Source: Thermogutta terrifontis (GTDB taxonomy: Bacteria > Planctomycetota > Planctomycetia > Pirellulales > Thermoguttaceae). From it: a DNA stretch of 64,000 nucleotides. The translations under genes were made by a program, and so were the position numbers. Numbering within the stretch: the first letter of the stretch is position 1; each line of letters begins with the position of its first letter. The notes beneath the pieces are model-generated. The model ran no database searches. It worked only from the letters and a program-made list of their open reading frames with translations, and was not told the origin of the DNA. The DNA is taken from assembly GCF_002277955.1 (NCBI RefSeq), contig NZ_CP018477.1, forward strand, positions 62,001-126,000, written 5' to 3'. Positions 44,201 through 59,200 of the stretch are shown here, one piece after another.

Positions 44201-47200
44201 ATGAGGAGGTGATCGCCGCCTGCAACCAGCACCGAATCCCCATGATCTTCACGGGAAGGCGCCACTTCCGACATTGAGGCTGCGGCATCGCAGGGGGAAG
44301 GCTCAACTCCTACACGCACCCTAGGGCAGGTACTTTTGGAGCACCTCGGGCAAGTCATCCACCGTGATTAAGCGGCTGAAGTCGAGCAGACCACTGAGCG
44401 CTCGGGAATACACCTGATAGCCGATTTCCTCGAGAATGGCGATCGGGTTGAGTCCGGCGATCACGATAACCCCGACACGCCCCGAGATGACGGGAATCCC
44501 CAGCAAAGGCTGCGAGGGGAGTCCCACTGCCATGATGCCTCCCAAACCGATGCGCGCCATTTCCTCTTCCAGATGAATGACCACGTCCCGGGCATCCTCA
44601 GGGATTTCCCGAAAGCTGGCTCCGATCAGGCCGTTTCCATCTGTGATCGCCCCACGGTAATTCGTCATTCGGCTACGGATGAATATTTCCAGGGGATCGA
44701 TACTGGTTCCGTCATAATGGATGATCTCTGCGAATCGCACGGGCTTGCCATCGCGAAGTTCCAACAGGCCGCCGAATCGCGACGCCGTGGGAATCCCGTG
44801 CTTAAGCAGCACACTGTTGAATGTGATTGAGCAGATGGTGCAGAAACCTATTTTCCCGGCAGGAATCTGAACCCCACCGATCGTTTCGCCGGGCTCCAGA
44901 ATGGCCAGCCGTCGCCCCATACCGTAGCCCTTGTAGAAAACCTGACACACGGCATCCAGACATTGGGCGAGATCCCGCGGATTGACCACCGAGGTGTTGA
45001 CCACCACCGTGCCGGTGCGGCGTTCCAGGTCGAAAGTCATCTTGTAGGTCATTTCGTCGATTCGGGCGGAAAGATATCCCACCCGCTGCACTGTCTGAGC
45101 GATGCGGAGTTCGGCGAGGCCTTTCTCGGAGATGGTATGGCCGCGATGGCCATAGGAGATAGTCAATCCTTCCCGATCGAGTTCATTGAGGTACAGGCGA
45201 ACAGTCCGCTCACTGAGCAGGTAACCTGCGGAGGCCAGTGCCTCGGCGATCTCGCCTGACGTGAGAGGCTGCTGCGACTTGCGGAGAACGCGGAGGATTT
45301 CCATCCTGTGACGTGACTTGCGTTCTTCCCTTCGGGATACGGGCATTTCTTCCCGCACTCGCGGTAGGGGGGATTTCCTGCTCATGGCCGAACCTCCGAG
45401 CCCACAGTTCGAGACAGCTCACCACACCCGGCCGGACACATGCCGCGAAGTTCCGGCAGAGAATTGGCAATCTTGTGATCAACTTTTCCGGACGGCCGTT
45501 TCATCTGGCATTCAAACAGTTTACATTCAGCGAATCTTGCCGAAAACTATCCAGCAATCGGTAATTTTGCCGTTTTTTAGGAAATGGCCACAACGCTGAT
45601 ATGATAACTGCTCTTCGCTACTGCGGGAAAACCCGTGGGTTTGTGAACAGCCCTGTATTGACGTAATCTGGATATTTGGTAACATGATGCCGATTATTCC
45701 TGAATGTTGCTGCCGATTTGTCGGCCTGTTTGTGGTTTTCAAACTTCCGGGAGACGTACGATGAGTTTCATTCAGTACCGCAAGCAAAACGATGTTCTGG
45801 GAACGGTGAACCGGGGAAACCCGGCCGATTCGGGATTGTGCACCCTTTGCGAATCGGACTGCAAGGGGAAGTGTGAAACCTGGCTCAGCTCGCTGGTAGG
45901 CCGAAAGCTGCTCTATCCGCGGAACTTCGGCCATGTCACCGCCGGTTCCGCCAATGTTGTGGCGCTGGGCGTGGGTTATCACGCCCTTCGCATTCAGGGT
46001 TACGCCTACGACGCGACGGGATTGCCGCCGGGGATGACGGACTCGCCCGATGACTGCGTCTTTCCACGCGTCGATGTGACCACCGAATTTGGTCGTGAGG
46101 TCAAGACCAAGTGTCGCGTGCCGATCATGACCGGGGCACTGGGCTCCACCTTCGTGGCGGCGAAGTACTGGGATTCCTTCGCCATCGGCGCCGCGCTGTG
46201 CGGATTTCCCATTGTGGTTGGTGAAAACGTTGTGGGAGTGGACCGCGGTTCGAAGTTCAAAGACGGCCGGGTGGTGGAATCTCCCGAGATGGATCGCCGC
46301 GTCAATTCCTTCCTCCGCTACTACGACGGTTACGGCGCCATCATCGTGCAGATGAACGTGGAGGATACCCGCAACGGCGTGGCGCAGTATCTCATTGAAA
46401 AATTTGGCGATAAAGTCATTCTGGAGCTGAAGTGGGGACAGGGCGCCAAGGATATCGGAGGTGAGATCCAGGTGACCGATATCGAATATGCGCGGTTCCT
46501 CAAGGACCGTGGCTATATTGTGGATCCCGATCCTTATGATCCGATCGCCGAAGCCGCCTATCGTTCCGGTGCACTCCGCTCGTTCGCCCGACACAGCCGC
46601 TTGGGTGCCACCAATCTTCACTCCCCGGAGGATGTGTACGAGGACTTCATGAACTCGATCGACTTCTTCCGCAAACTGGGCTACAAGCGGATTTCGCTGA
46701 AAACGGGGGCCTACGGGTTGGAGGCTCTGGCCCTGGCACTTCGCTGCGCTGCGGACGCCAAACTCGATCTTTTGACGATCGACGGCGCCGGCGGCGGCAC
46801 GGGAATGAGCCCCTGGAATATGATGGAATACTGGGGCATTCCTTCACTCCATCTCCATGCCAAAACGTACGAATACTGCCAGGTTCTCAAGCAGCGCGGG
46901 ATCCAGCCCCCGGATATTTCACTGGGCGGTGGATTTGGTCGCGAAGACCACATCTTTAAAGCGCTGGCCCTCTGCGCTCCGTATACGAAGCTCGTGTGCA
47001 TGGGCCGCGCCATGATGATCCCAGGTTTCCTGGGCAGCAACATCGAAGGGGTTCTGCGGCCGGAGCGGCGGGAAGCCGTCAACGGCAATTGGGACAGCCT
47101 TCCCCCCAGTGTGACGGCCATCGGGCAAAAGCCAGAAGAAATTTTCGCCGCGTGGGAGACGGTCAAGGCCAAGGTCGGTGCCGAAGAAATGAAGAACATT

Positions 47201-50200
47201 CCCTTCGGCGCCGTAGCAGTGTGCTGCCTGGTGGACAAGCTTGTGGCAGGTCTTCAGCAACTGATGGCGGGCGCCCGCCGGTTCAGCCTCAGCGCGATCT
47301 GTCGGGAAGATCTGATGGCCGCCAACCGCGAGACGGCCGAGGTGACCGGCATCCCCTTCATGCTCGATGCCCAAAATGATAAGGCCCTCGAGGTTCTCAA
47401 GAAGTAGCGCCGGGTCCTGATTTACACGAGAGATCTCAGGTGCGACCGTCGGCGTGTGCCGACGGTCGTTTGTTTTGAACGGGGGACAGGGCGCCGACGC
47501 GAGGCAAAAGGGCGTTCACTCCGAACGCGACGCCTGTCGTTCGCTTTCCTCAGCACATTTGACGCAGGTTGTGGCGTAGGGGATGGCTTTCAGGCGAATT
47601 TTGGGAATTCGCTGGCCGCACATCTCGCACTTCCCGTAGGTGCCCTCCTCGATGGCCTTGAGCGCGGCGTCGACGCGCTCCAGAACCTCTTTCTCATTCT
47701 CCACAAGTGACAGTGTGAATTCCTGCTCGTAATTGTCGCTGCCCAACTCTGCGGGATGGATGGACGATCCTGCCCGCCCGGCCAACCCTTCCTCGTTTTG
47801 ATTGAGGGCCGCCTGGGTCAGGTAGCGAACGTTACCTGACAGACGCTCCCGCAGGGCCAGCAACTCCTTTCGGAATTGTTCCAGCTCTTCTTTCTTCAAC
47901 GACTCATTCTTCATTGTCCACACCTCACGGGTGCCAAGCAAAATTGTGGCGACAATCAGGGCCAAAATTCGATTGTAGGTGGGCCGCGGAAGCCTGTCAA
48001 ACAGCTTCCATCTCGAGAAATCCCCAGTTTTCCTTTGGCGATGGCCCGGAGGGGCGTGCTTGTCACGTCCGCTTGTCAACCTTGGATGAGCCACCCCAAT
48101 TCACTCGCCTCCCGGTAGGGACGATTCATGGATCGCCGTTGTAGCACGTCCACACTTGGCAAATCGGTCCTATTTCGGTAGGGGCAATTCATGAATTGCC
48201 CCCCGCGCTGGTGACGCCACGTGGCCAAATGACACCGGGCACGACAAGCGTGCCCCTCCGATTCCCTTTTCCCGGAGGGACCTGCTTGTCAGGTCCGCTC
48301 TTCGGATTACGCCTGGTGGGGCAGATTGGAGGGCCCGGTTCCACCCGCCGCACGCTACTGGTAGGGGCAATTTATGAATTGCCCCTACAAAACTTTGTGC
48401 ACGTGGCATGTCAAAGATTTTTTGCAAAGTGGGGATGGTTCAGGCTTCCTTCTCTTCCTGCAACCTTTTCGGCATTCCAGGTTCCCAAAAGTTTTTGTAC
48501 GAAATTTCAGTCGTCGGGGCACTAATAATGTGGTGGGGTGGTGTGGCCGACCTGGCGCCTATATTGAGCCAATCCATCCCTTGGTTACCTCGCTCGGAAA
48601 TGGGAGCGGGACATTCTCCGGTTGAGATTTTCTCGAAAAAACTCTCTCACCCTGCGGAGACAAACCCATGCGGTTGACCCTACGGACGCTTCTGGCCTAT
48701 CTGGACAACGTTCTCGAGCCTGAAGATGCCGCCGAATTGGGGAAAAAAATCGAGGAAAGCGAAGTGGCGAAGGCTCTCGTCCGGCGGATTCGGGAACTTC
48801 TCCGCAAGGACAAGCTTGGCGCTCCGGAAGTCCTCGATCATCGCGAGAGTCTCGATCCCAACACGGTGGCCGAGTATCTCGACAACACTTTGCCCACGGA
48901 AAAGGTCGCCGATTTTGAAAAGGTGTGCCTGGAATCGGACGTCGAACTTGCGGAAGTAGCCGCGTGCCACCAGATCCTCGCCCTTGTGCTGGGAGAACCG
49001 GCCGAGGTGGACCCGGCCCTCCGCGAAAAGATTTACAAGCTTCCCCAGGTGGCGGCTCAGCACGAGTCTGCCGTGGAGCGGATTGCGCGGGATCTTACCT
49101 CTGCCGTGGAAGAAACTCCTTCCGTTGAAACCCAACCATCTCCTCCCCCCCGCACCCGACCACTCTCAGAAGAGCAATTTGTGTCCAATGTTCCCGACCA
49201 CACCTACCGGCGGTGGTTGTTGGGACTTTCCGTGCTGCTCATTCTGGGCTTTGCCGTGGTTGGCGGACTGCTTGCCTATCGAATGTGGTGGCCCGCGCCG
49301 GGTGGACCGGAGACCGTCCTGGCCACCAAAGGCACGGAAGCCCCGCCGACTGCCAGCGATAAGGAACCGGAAACGAAACCCGCGGAATCCGGAGCTGCCG
49401 GTACAAAAGACTCCGCACCCGCGACGGGGCAGGGGGAGTCTGTTTCCACTCCCCCTGCTACTGAAGGCCCAGCGAAAGAGAGCCAGGAAATGCCTCCCTC
49501 TCCGCCGGTCTCGGGTGCTTCTCCGTCCGGTTTGCCTGCTGAAACAGGCCAGACGTCCCAGGAGCGCTCCCCAGAGGCTCCAGTCGCCGAACCACCCAGC
49601 GCTGCGCCCCAGGAACCGATGACGCCACCGTCAGCGACGGCCGCGCAACCCAGTCCGGCACCGACAGACGTGGCAGCGGCACCGCAACTTCCGCAGTCAC
49701 CCAGACCGCCGGTGGGTGATCTCCTTCCGACACCATCACCAGTAGTGCCAGGACCACCAGCCAGTTTGTCGGGAGGCACCATTCCGGACGCTGTGCCCCC
49801 GGTGAACGTGGCACCTCTTCCCCCCGAACCGGTTGGGACCCTCCTGCCAGATCCTCGATTGCCGCAGCTCCTGTTCCTGACTGTGCCGAATCGCCCCGCT
49901 CAACGGGTATCTCCGGACCAGCAGGTGAAAACGGGCGACAGCTTTTTTGTGCCGCCCTCCTTCCGACCCAAACTCCGGTTGGGGGAAAATGTGGAGGTCG
50001 AGTGCATCGGTCCTGTGTTCTGGGAATTGGCACCTGTCGATGCTCAAGGGCGCGTGGGTCTCCGCGTCGCCTACGGATATCTCGCCATCACAGCCACGGC
50101 CCCCAACGGTGCCAGTGTGCGGCTCACCTGCGGGCCTATCGAAGGTATCCTGGAACTGAACGATCAGCACACGACAGTGGCGCTGAGCGTGGAGCGGACC

Positions 50201-53200
50201 CCGGATTGCCCCGGTGATCCGGAGACGCAGCCTGTTCCCTGGGTCACCGATCTTTATGTGCTCGGCGGAGCCGCGCGATGGTTGGATAGTGGGCGGACCC
50301 GTCCGCTTGTTCTCCGCGCACCCGTTCATGTCCGATTAAGTGAAACAGAGCTTCAAACGGCACCGCTGGAGAATCAGCCGGAGTGGATGCGGCCAGCCGG
50401 TGGGACGGCCGCCATCATCGAAGAACGGGCCATGGCCGTTCTGGAACGGGCCCTCCGAGATACCGAAAAGGACCCCCTCCAGGTCCTCCGGGAGAATGCC
50501 GCCGTTCGCCAGCGCGAGGTGGCGTGGCTCGCCAGGCGGATCCTTGGTTACCTGGGAGCCGCGGACGATCTTTGGAAGACACTCGAGGATTTGGATCAGC
50601 GGGCCTACTGGAATGACGCGTGGTTAACGCTGCGCCAACTCGTGCGTATTTCGCCAGCCCTGGCGGCCAGTGTACGTCGCGCTGCGGAGAACGTCCTGGT
50701 TTCGGACGGGGCTGCCGCTTACGCAATGCTCTGGCGCTATCCCTCCACCCAGCTCACGCTGGCCCAGGCTGAGGAACTTGTCCAGTACCTGGATCATGAG
50801 AAGCTGGCTATTCGCATCCTGGCGTCGTTGACGCTCCGCCAGGTGACACAAATGACGCTCACCTACGAGCCGCAAAGCTCGCCTGCTGAGCGAAGGCGGG
50901 CCATCGAGCTCTGGCGCGAACGGCTCAAGTCGGGCTCGGTACGCGGTGTCGTTTACAAGCCAGCTGCGGAACGGCCCTGATGTTGTATCGGGCGAGACAA
51001 GCGTGCCCCTGATTCCTTTTCTCCGGAGGGACCCGCTCGTCGGGTCCGCTCATCAGGATCGGATGATCGATCGCCTTTCTGCGGGCACGACAAGCGTGCC
51101 CCTCCGACCCGTAGGGGCAATTCATGAATTGCCCCTACCCGTCTTCGCCCCCAACATTTCGCATGTTTAGAAAAGTGAAAATCGGGCAGCGTGCCGATTT
51201 GTTGAGCCATGAGGCAACAGTAGGCTAAAATGCCGATATGAGTCGGGACGACCCAGCCTATCAATATCCGGTGGCCTGTCAGCGGTGCGGTGTGGAGTTG
51301 CACCTCGGTCGGGGATCCTGTTACCTCATCAACATTGAGGCCATGGCCGACCCCTCTCCACCCCAGTTCGATTTCGATGACTTATCGGCCGATCTCAACA
51401 AGGCTTTCCGCGATGTTCTGGAGGAGCTTTCACAACTGTCTGCGCAGGAAGCGATGGATCAGGTCTATCGTCGTGTGAGCTTTTATCTCTGCGCCCGATG
51501 CTATGCCCGATGGATCGAAAATCCCACGGGATGAGGCCGTCGATGTGACTTGTTTTGCCCATTTTCGGGGCGGAAGTCTTCCAACGCGTTTTTCCCAAGT
51601 TTTTCCCGGAGGAACCGGCTTGTCACGTCAATGTGTTGGGGGGACCTTTTCCGGAGGGACCTGCTTGTCAGGTCCGCGGTTTAACGATTGCTCGTCCATC
51701 CTTCCTCACCGGGCACGACAAGCGTGCATCTCCGATTCGTTTTTATTCGGAGGGACCCGCTTGTCGGGTCCGCTCGTCAGGATCGGATGATCGATCGCCT
51801 TTCTGCGGGCACGACGGGCGTGCCCCTCCGATTCCTTTTTTGCCGGAGGGACCTGCTTGTCAGGTCCACTGTTTAACGTTTGGTGATCCATCCCTTTAGT
51901 CGGGCACGACGGGCCTCCCCCTCCATTTCGCCCTTTGCGTTGCACGGGCTCGGCGACATCTATACGATTGAAAGGGGATAGATCCGGTTGGGGTAGCATC
52001 CTTTTGCTCGTGCCGGCAGGTGCTTCATTCATGAGATCACTGTCTGAGAATAGGGCCGTTCTAGCGGCGGGACTCCTTCTGGCGGGAGTTATTTTATTCG
52101 CACCAGGACATCCGTGTGTCTCCTCGGGCCCAGCCCTGGCCGACGAACCGGCCAAACCATCCTGGTGGTCGGCACTTCGAGACAGAGTTCTTTCACTTCT
52201 CGGGGAAGACGAGGGGCCGCCCCGTGGGCCGGATGCCGCAGCACGCGACGAGTCACTCCCGGAAGTCTATCGAGAGGGCGAGTACGGAGGGGGAGTTCTT
52301 CGCATCGTCAACCAGGTGCCCGTCTTGATCCTGCACGGTGACCCCGAGGCGATTGCGGAGCAGGAAGCGGCCCTCACGCACGATGCGACGGCGAATCTGG
52401 TGGCGGCACCGCAGGATTTCCTGGCGACGCTGGCCTACCCGGGCGGTTGGGAAGGACTGGTGGATCGCGGTCGCGGCCTGTGGCGGTTCATCCCCGAGGA
52501 TTACCGCCGCGAATTGACGATTCTTGCAAAAAAGGCTGGCGTTTCCCTGGATGAATTGCTGGCCGTCAATGCCCTTCCCGATATGTATCGCGATCTGGCG
52601 TGTTCGTCACTTGTCGTTTTGCCCGAGCGGAGCGTCACCGGCACGATGCTTTTCGGCCGAAATCTCGATTTCTTCTCGCCCCGCCAGCTTTATCGTTACA
52701 CGATCGTCAAGGTGTACGATCAGTCGGGAAAGCGTTATCGCTTTGCCTCGGTGGGATTTCCCGGCTTCATTGGTTGCCTCTCAGGCATGAACGAAGCGGG
52801 TCTGTGCCTGGCGGTGCACGAGGTCCACCTTACGGGCGACGGCGCCCCCATGTTTTCTCCCCACGGCATGCCGTATGCAATGCTGCTGCGGCGGATTATG
52901 GAACAGTGCGCGACGGTGGATGAGGCCGTGGCGGTTTTGCGTTCCTCTCCGCGCACCACGCTGCTCAACATCGTCCTCTGCGATCGGCAGAAGGCGGCTG
53001 TGGCGGAAATCACGCCGAAGAGTGTGGAAGTTCGTTATGCGGAGGACGGACTGCTGGCCTGCACAAATCACTTTCGCACGGCACGGTTACGCACGCCGGT
53101 ACTTTCGTGGCGATACGAGCGGTTGATGGAGGCGGCCGAGCTGTCACGGATCGACCTGCCCACCCTTGAGCGGAAGCTGGACGAGGTCAATCTTCGTTTT

Positions 53201-56200
53201 CTGACGATTCAATCGATGGTTTTTGATCCGGAGAATCTGACACTCCATCTGGCGCGGGGACAACCTCCGGCGACAAAAAGACCCTATCATCGTGTGGAAC
53301 TGTCGCAGTGGCTCCGAAAAAATTCACCGGCAAGTGGAGGGGAGAAATGATGGCCGATGGATCCCGTCGAGCGTGAGGAACACTTAGAGAACGTTCTCCA
53401 GGCCATCGACCGCAAGGAATATCTTCGCGCTCTCAGTGAGGCCGATCAGTGGTTGACCGAAGATCCTGCGGATGCGACGGGATATTCGATGCGGGCCCTG
53501 GTGCTGATTCGGCTGGGGCGATTCCGGGATGCGCTGGAGGATGCCCGCCGGGCGAGGCAGCTCGAGCCGCATGATCCGCAGGTGGTGATGGTCTTCGCGA
53601 TGGCTGCCGAGGCCGAGAATCGGCTTTCCTGGGCGCAGGAGGCGTGGGAAGAAGCGGTGCAACTGAGCCACAGCGCGCCAGCCGTGCTGCGAGAATTTGC
53701 TCGTTTCATGGTGGATCACCGGGGTCCCAAGCCCGCGCTGGAAGCAGCGCGTCGGGCGGTGGAAGCAGACCGAAGCAACTCGCAGGCGTGGAGTCTTCTG
53801 GCAGCCGCCCAGCTCCGTATGCACCAGTTTCAGGAGGCGGAAGAGTCACTCAAGCGGGCACTGGCTCTGGATCCCAACAACGTGCAGGCGCAGGCGCTCA
53901 TGGCGCAGTATCTGCTACTTCGTGGCAAACAGAACGAGGCCCTGGCGATCAGCAAGTTGCTTCAGGACCATGAGCAGGCTCGCCCCATCGTGGAGTGGAT
54001 CCAGGGCGAGACCAAAAAACGAAACCTGGAACGGATCCTTGTGGAGCGGGCACTGGACCTCGAAGCGCGCCGACCGGATCCCGGGTCATGGCGATGGTTT
54101 TCCCTGATGTGGTGGGTTCTGGCCTACACTGGCGCCCTGGCCGTCGCCCTCGTGCTGGATGTGGCGGGAATCGGCAACTGGATCTTTCTACTGGTGCTCG
54201 CCTTCCTGGGAATTCACCTGGTGCTTTGGGCACTGCTCTTCCGCGGCTGAGCAACCATTGTTCCCTGTGCCATGCAGCCCTTTCCCAGGTTGGATTTTGT
54301 CGTGAAAAGGAGCGCGAAAGGTTCAGCCTTCCAGCACGTCTTTTTCGCGGTTCTTGGCCAGTTCGTTGGCTTTTTCTTCGTATTCTTTCGTCAGCTCCTG
54401 GATCCGCTCCTTGAGACGTTCACAGTCGTCTTCGGAAAGCAGTTTGTCTTTTTCAGCTTGGTCGGCCAGTTTGTTGCCTTCACGACGAATGTTGCGAATG
54501 GCGATTTTAGCCTCCTCGCAGAGCTCGCGGATGCGGGCCACCATCTTCTTGCGAACTTCCATCGACAGCGGCGGGACATTGACGCGAATGACTCGTCCAT
54601 CGTTTTGGGGATTGAATCCCAGGTCGGCCGCGCGAATGGCCTTCTCGATGTCTTTGAGTGTGCCGGGATCGTACGGTCGGATGACGAGCTGTTGCGGTTC
54701 GGGGGCTCCCACGGCCGCCAACTGTTTCAGTGGCACGGATGTCCCGTAGGCTTCAACCTTGATTGATTCGACGAGTCCGGGATTGGCGCGACCTGTGCGG
54801 ATGCCCGCCAGGTTCTCCTTGAGGACGGAGATCGCTTTCTCCATTTTCTCTTCGACGGTCAGGAGGATTTCGTCTTCCGTCATGCAGCACACCCTTTCCT
54901 TGAGGCTCGTCCAGCAGGCAGATCACGTCGCCCCCGGACCCCAGGACGCGACTTTTTCGATGATTGTAGCGGGCTGTCGCGAAGTTCACCAGTTCACCCC
55001 ACTCACCCGTCATCCGGGAGTGGCGGAGAGCTCCGATTCGCGAACCGGCGTTTCCGTTTCGGTGATGAGGGTCCCGACCCGTTCGCCACGCACAGCTCGC
55101 TCGATATTGCCCGGCCGCCGGAAATTGAACACGACGATGGGCAGACGATGCTCGGCACACTTGGTGATGGCCTCGGGATCCATCACGCGGAGGTTCTGCC
55201 GCAGCACGTCACGGTAGCTGATCTGACTGTAGAGAATGGCGTGCGGGTTCTTGGCAGGATCGTCGCTGAAGACTCCATCCACTTTGGTGGCCTTCATGAG
55301 AATATCGGCCCCGATTTCCAGGGCGGCCTGGGCTGCCGCCGTATCGGTCGTCACAAAGGGGCGACCGGTACCGCCGGTGAGGATGACAATCCGGCCTTTT
55401 TCAAGATGTTGCTGGATACGGCGGTGAATATGGGGTTCAGCCACACCCTCCATCGGTACAGCGGAGACGAGCCGGGTCTCTACACCGAGCGATTCGAGGG
55501 CATCCTGAAAGGCCAGACCATTGATGACGGTCGCAAGCATTCCCATGTAGTGGGCCGTGGCCGGTTGTATGCTGGTCGTCCCCGCCGAGAACTGTGCCCC
55601 CCGCAGGATATTCCCACCACCGAGGACAATCGCCAGTTGGACCCCTGATTGAGCCGCCCGATAAGTCTCCTCTGCCAGCGCCACAACAGACGCCATGTTG
55701 ATCCCGCGTTCACCGCTTCGGGTAAACCCCTCTCCCGAGATTTTCAGGACGATCCGCCGATACGGTGAACCCGACTTTGCAGCTTCGGCCACGGCTCACT
55801 CCTTTCCCACCTCCCAATACCAGTAGCGGACAAGTTTCAGCCCGGCCTCTTCCGCCACTTTGCCCACGGTCTTCTTGGGATCTTTGACGAACGGCTGATC
55901 CACCAGGCAGTGCTGAGAGTAAAAGTCTTTGAGACGGCCTTCCACGATCTTGGGGATAAGGTTTTCCGGCTTACCTTCCTTGCGGGTGGCCTCGGTGAGG
56001 ATCTCACGCTCCTTTTCCACGAGGGCCGGGTCCAGGTCCTCGCGGCGGAGTGCCGTTGGCCGCATGGCCACCACATGCATGGCGATTTCCCTGGCTACCT
56101 GGAGGTCGTCTCCCTCGACCTGCACGACGGCCGCCTTGCTCCCATCGTGATGGAGGTAGGCCCCACACTTCCCCTCCACGCGAAGAAGCCGTCCGATACG

Positions 56201-59200
56201 GAACGCCTCGCGAATCCGGTTGATCGTCTCCTCATACAGATCGCGAAGCTTTTTGCCCGGCTCGCTGGATGGCTGATCAAGGAGTTCTTCCGCAGTGGAA
56301 GCTCCCGGCCCCAGGGCAAGTTGCCGCGCTAACTCGCCCACCAGTTTGACAAAGTCTTCGGCCTTTGCCACCGGCGCGCTCTCGCAGAACAGTTCCACAA
56401 GCGCTGTTCTGTCCGGGTCGCTGTACAGGCCGATGCGGCCGAACGCCGTTTCCCGGCCTGCTCGCTTTTCCATGACCTTCTGTCCGGACTTGCGGAGGAT
56501 TTCGATGGCCTTTTCGGGATCGCCGCCTGCTTCCTCCAGAGCACGCTTGCAATCCATCATGGGCAGACCCGTGCGTTCACGGAGGGCCTTCACAGCGGAA
56601 GCAGTGATTTCCGGCATATCAGTTGTCTCCTTGTACTCGGTACCGTGATTGCTGCCTTTGCAGGACGCACATCAGCTTAAGGACAGATTACTTCGGCACG
56701 GCAATTGGTTGGCGTGCAACCTCGGAAGTGGCCCCCGCAATCACGCGTGGGAGGCGACAGGTTGCGGCTCTTCTTTGGAGATCGCGCTCGCTCTGCCCTC
56801 GAGGATGGCGTCCGTCAGATATCTCAGAATGATTTCGATGGAACGCATGCTATCATCGTTGCCGGGGATGGGAAGATCGACTTCGTCGGGATCGCAGTCA
56901 GTATCAATCAGAGCCACTGTGGTGATCCCCAGCTTTCTTGCTTCCCGCACGGCGTTCTTCTCTTTGTTGGGATCCACGATGATGAGGCACTCGGGCAGGC
57001 GATCCATCTTCCGCAAGCCGTGCAGGTTCCGATAAATCTTACGGTATTCGCGGTTGAGCGCCGACTGCATCTTCTTCGAATACGTGTTGATCGCCTCGCT
57101 GTGGACAAGGGCTTCGAGTTCTTCCAGGCGGGCAAACCGACTGCGGATGGTGGCGAAATTCGTGAGCGTCCCACCCAGCCACCGGTCGTTGACGTACGGC
57201 ATGCCGCAGCGTTGGGCCTGCTCCGCGATGATGTCCGCTGCCTGCCGCTTGGTCCCCACGAAAAGAATCATCGAGTTTTTCGCACCGAGTTGCTGGAGAT
57301 ATTTGCGTGCCCGCAACAGACCGCGCAGCGTTTCGCGAATGTCAATGATGTGGATGTCATTTTTTCGGCCGAAAATATACGGCCGCATTTTGGGATTCCA
57401 GCGACTCGTGCGATGGCCGAAATGAACTCCCGCTTCGATCAGATCTTTGACCAAAATGTTACTCACACGTTTCTCCTACCACAGGCACAGCGGCTATGTC
57501 CCCAGAAGAGGGGCGTCCGCCGTTAGTTCAACAATTCACCCGGTCTACCAACTTTCCCGCTCTACCTTGGACCGCTCAAGGCAGAGACTTGTAGCATACC
57601 CGCTTTCGCAAAATGGGTCAACCAGCGGTTGAACGCGGCCTGTCCGCAGATCTCCAGTCTCCACTTCTTGCACAGGCCTGTGAGAAGCTGCGATTTTATC
57701 CGGATCCATGGTGGTGAGATTGTGAAGGCTAAAGCCTTCACCAAAAAGCGGCGATAAATCGCCGCACTCCATGGAGTGCGGGGCTTTAGCCCCGCTTTCC
57801 GCGCGGGACTTCAGTCCCCGCTGCAGCGGAGCGGACGATCCAACGTTGAATCACGGCCCCGACAAGCGGGTCTTTCCAAGAGGCGGCCCCGACAAGCGGG
57901 GCCCTCCGAAAAAGGATTCGGAGGGGCACGCTTGTCGTGCCCGGAGTAATTGAACGCGTCACGATTGGACACCGTAAACGAGTCTATCCATGTCATGGAT
58001 TACAGGATCGTATTTCACCCGACCGGTACTCCGTTTACATCCGGACCGACGGTGAGATTGTGAAGGCTAAAGCCTTCACTAAAAAGCGGCGATAAATCGC
58101 CGCACTCCATGGAGTGCGGGGCTTTAGCCCCGCTTTCCGCGCGGGACTTCAGTCCCCGCTGCAGCGGAGCGGACGATCCAACGTTGAATCACGGCCCCGA
58201 CAAGCGGGTCTTTCCAAGAGGCGGCCCCGACAAGCGGGTCCCTCCGAAGAAGGTCCCGGCGGGTTGAATCTCGCTGCCATGCCAATCTGTGGGGACGTCT
58301 GCCTAGCCGTCGCCACAAGAAAAAACGCGGGATGTGTCAGCCCCTCGTTTCTGATAGCCTTTTCAGACCAAACCGCAAATTCCGCGAATTTGATCAAAGC
58401 CTCACAATCGGAACGCCGATAATCTTGACGCCCAGGGGGACAGAGGGTTGCACCGGCGGAAAGGCCGGCAGGTGCCTTTTTGGGAGTTCATCCGGAGAAA
58501 AGCCCTATGCCACGCACACATCTCCGCGTTTACTACGGCCCTCAGGAAGACGAGGCCCCAACCCAACAAAACACCATTTCTTCACTGGTGAACGTGCGGC
58601 TGGGCGAAATTCTGCCCCTTTTAGTGGATGCCGTGCGCTGTCAGCGGACCTGGCTGAAAGATTTTGAACAGGAAGAAATCACGATCTCCCTAGATCTTTA
58701 CGAAGTCCTCCTAGCCTACCAATATTACCGTCGTCCGTCCGCCTGAACACGTTTTCGCACCATAGACCGTCGGATTCGCACCTTCCAGGTCGATATGGGT
58801 GGAGGCCCCGGTTCCATCCGGGCCACCGGACGCGGTCAAATGCCCCCGTTAATGGACGGCCGGGAAGCCCCAAAGGACAGCGTGAAGCCGTCCCTCCGCC
58901 GGGCGAAGACCCTCCCACCGATGGACGCGTAAAAACACGTTTCTCCAGTAAAGTGGGGGTTGGGTTCCACCCCGACCGATCAACCCAGCTCCATCAGGCT
59001 CACGGTACTGGAAGGCCGTAATCTTGCGGCTCTTTCCCCCACGGGGAAGCTGGGCTTACCGCTGGAAGACGCGTCGGATTTCCGGCCGTAGTCCGGGAAA
59101 GCGGTCCATAAACTCCGCCCGATGTTTTTCCAACGCCGTCTGTTTTTCCTCAAATACATCGTGGGGGAAGAGTTTCTCGGGGTGGAAAAGGATGGAATCC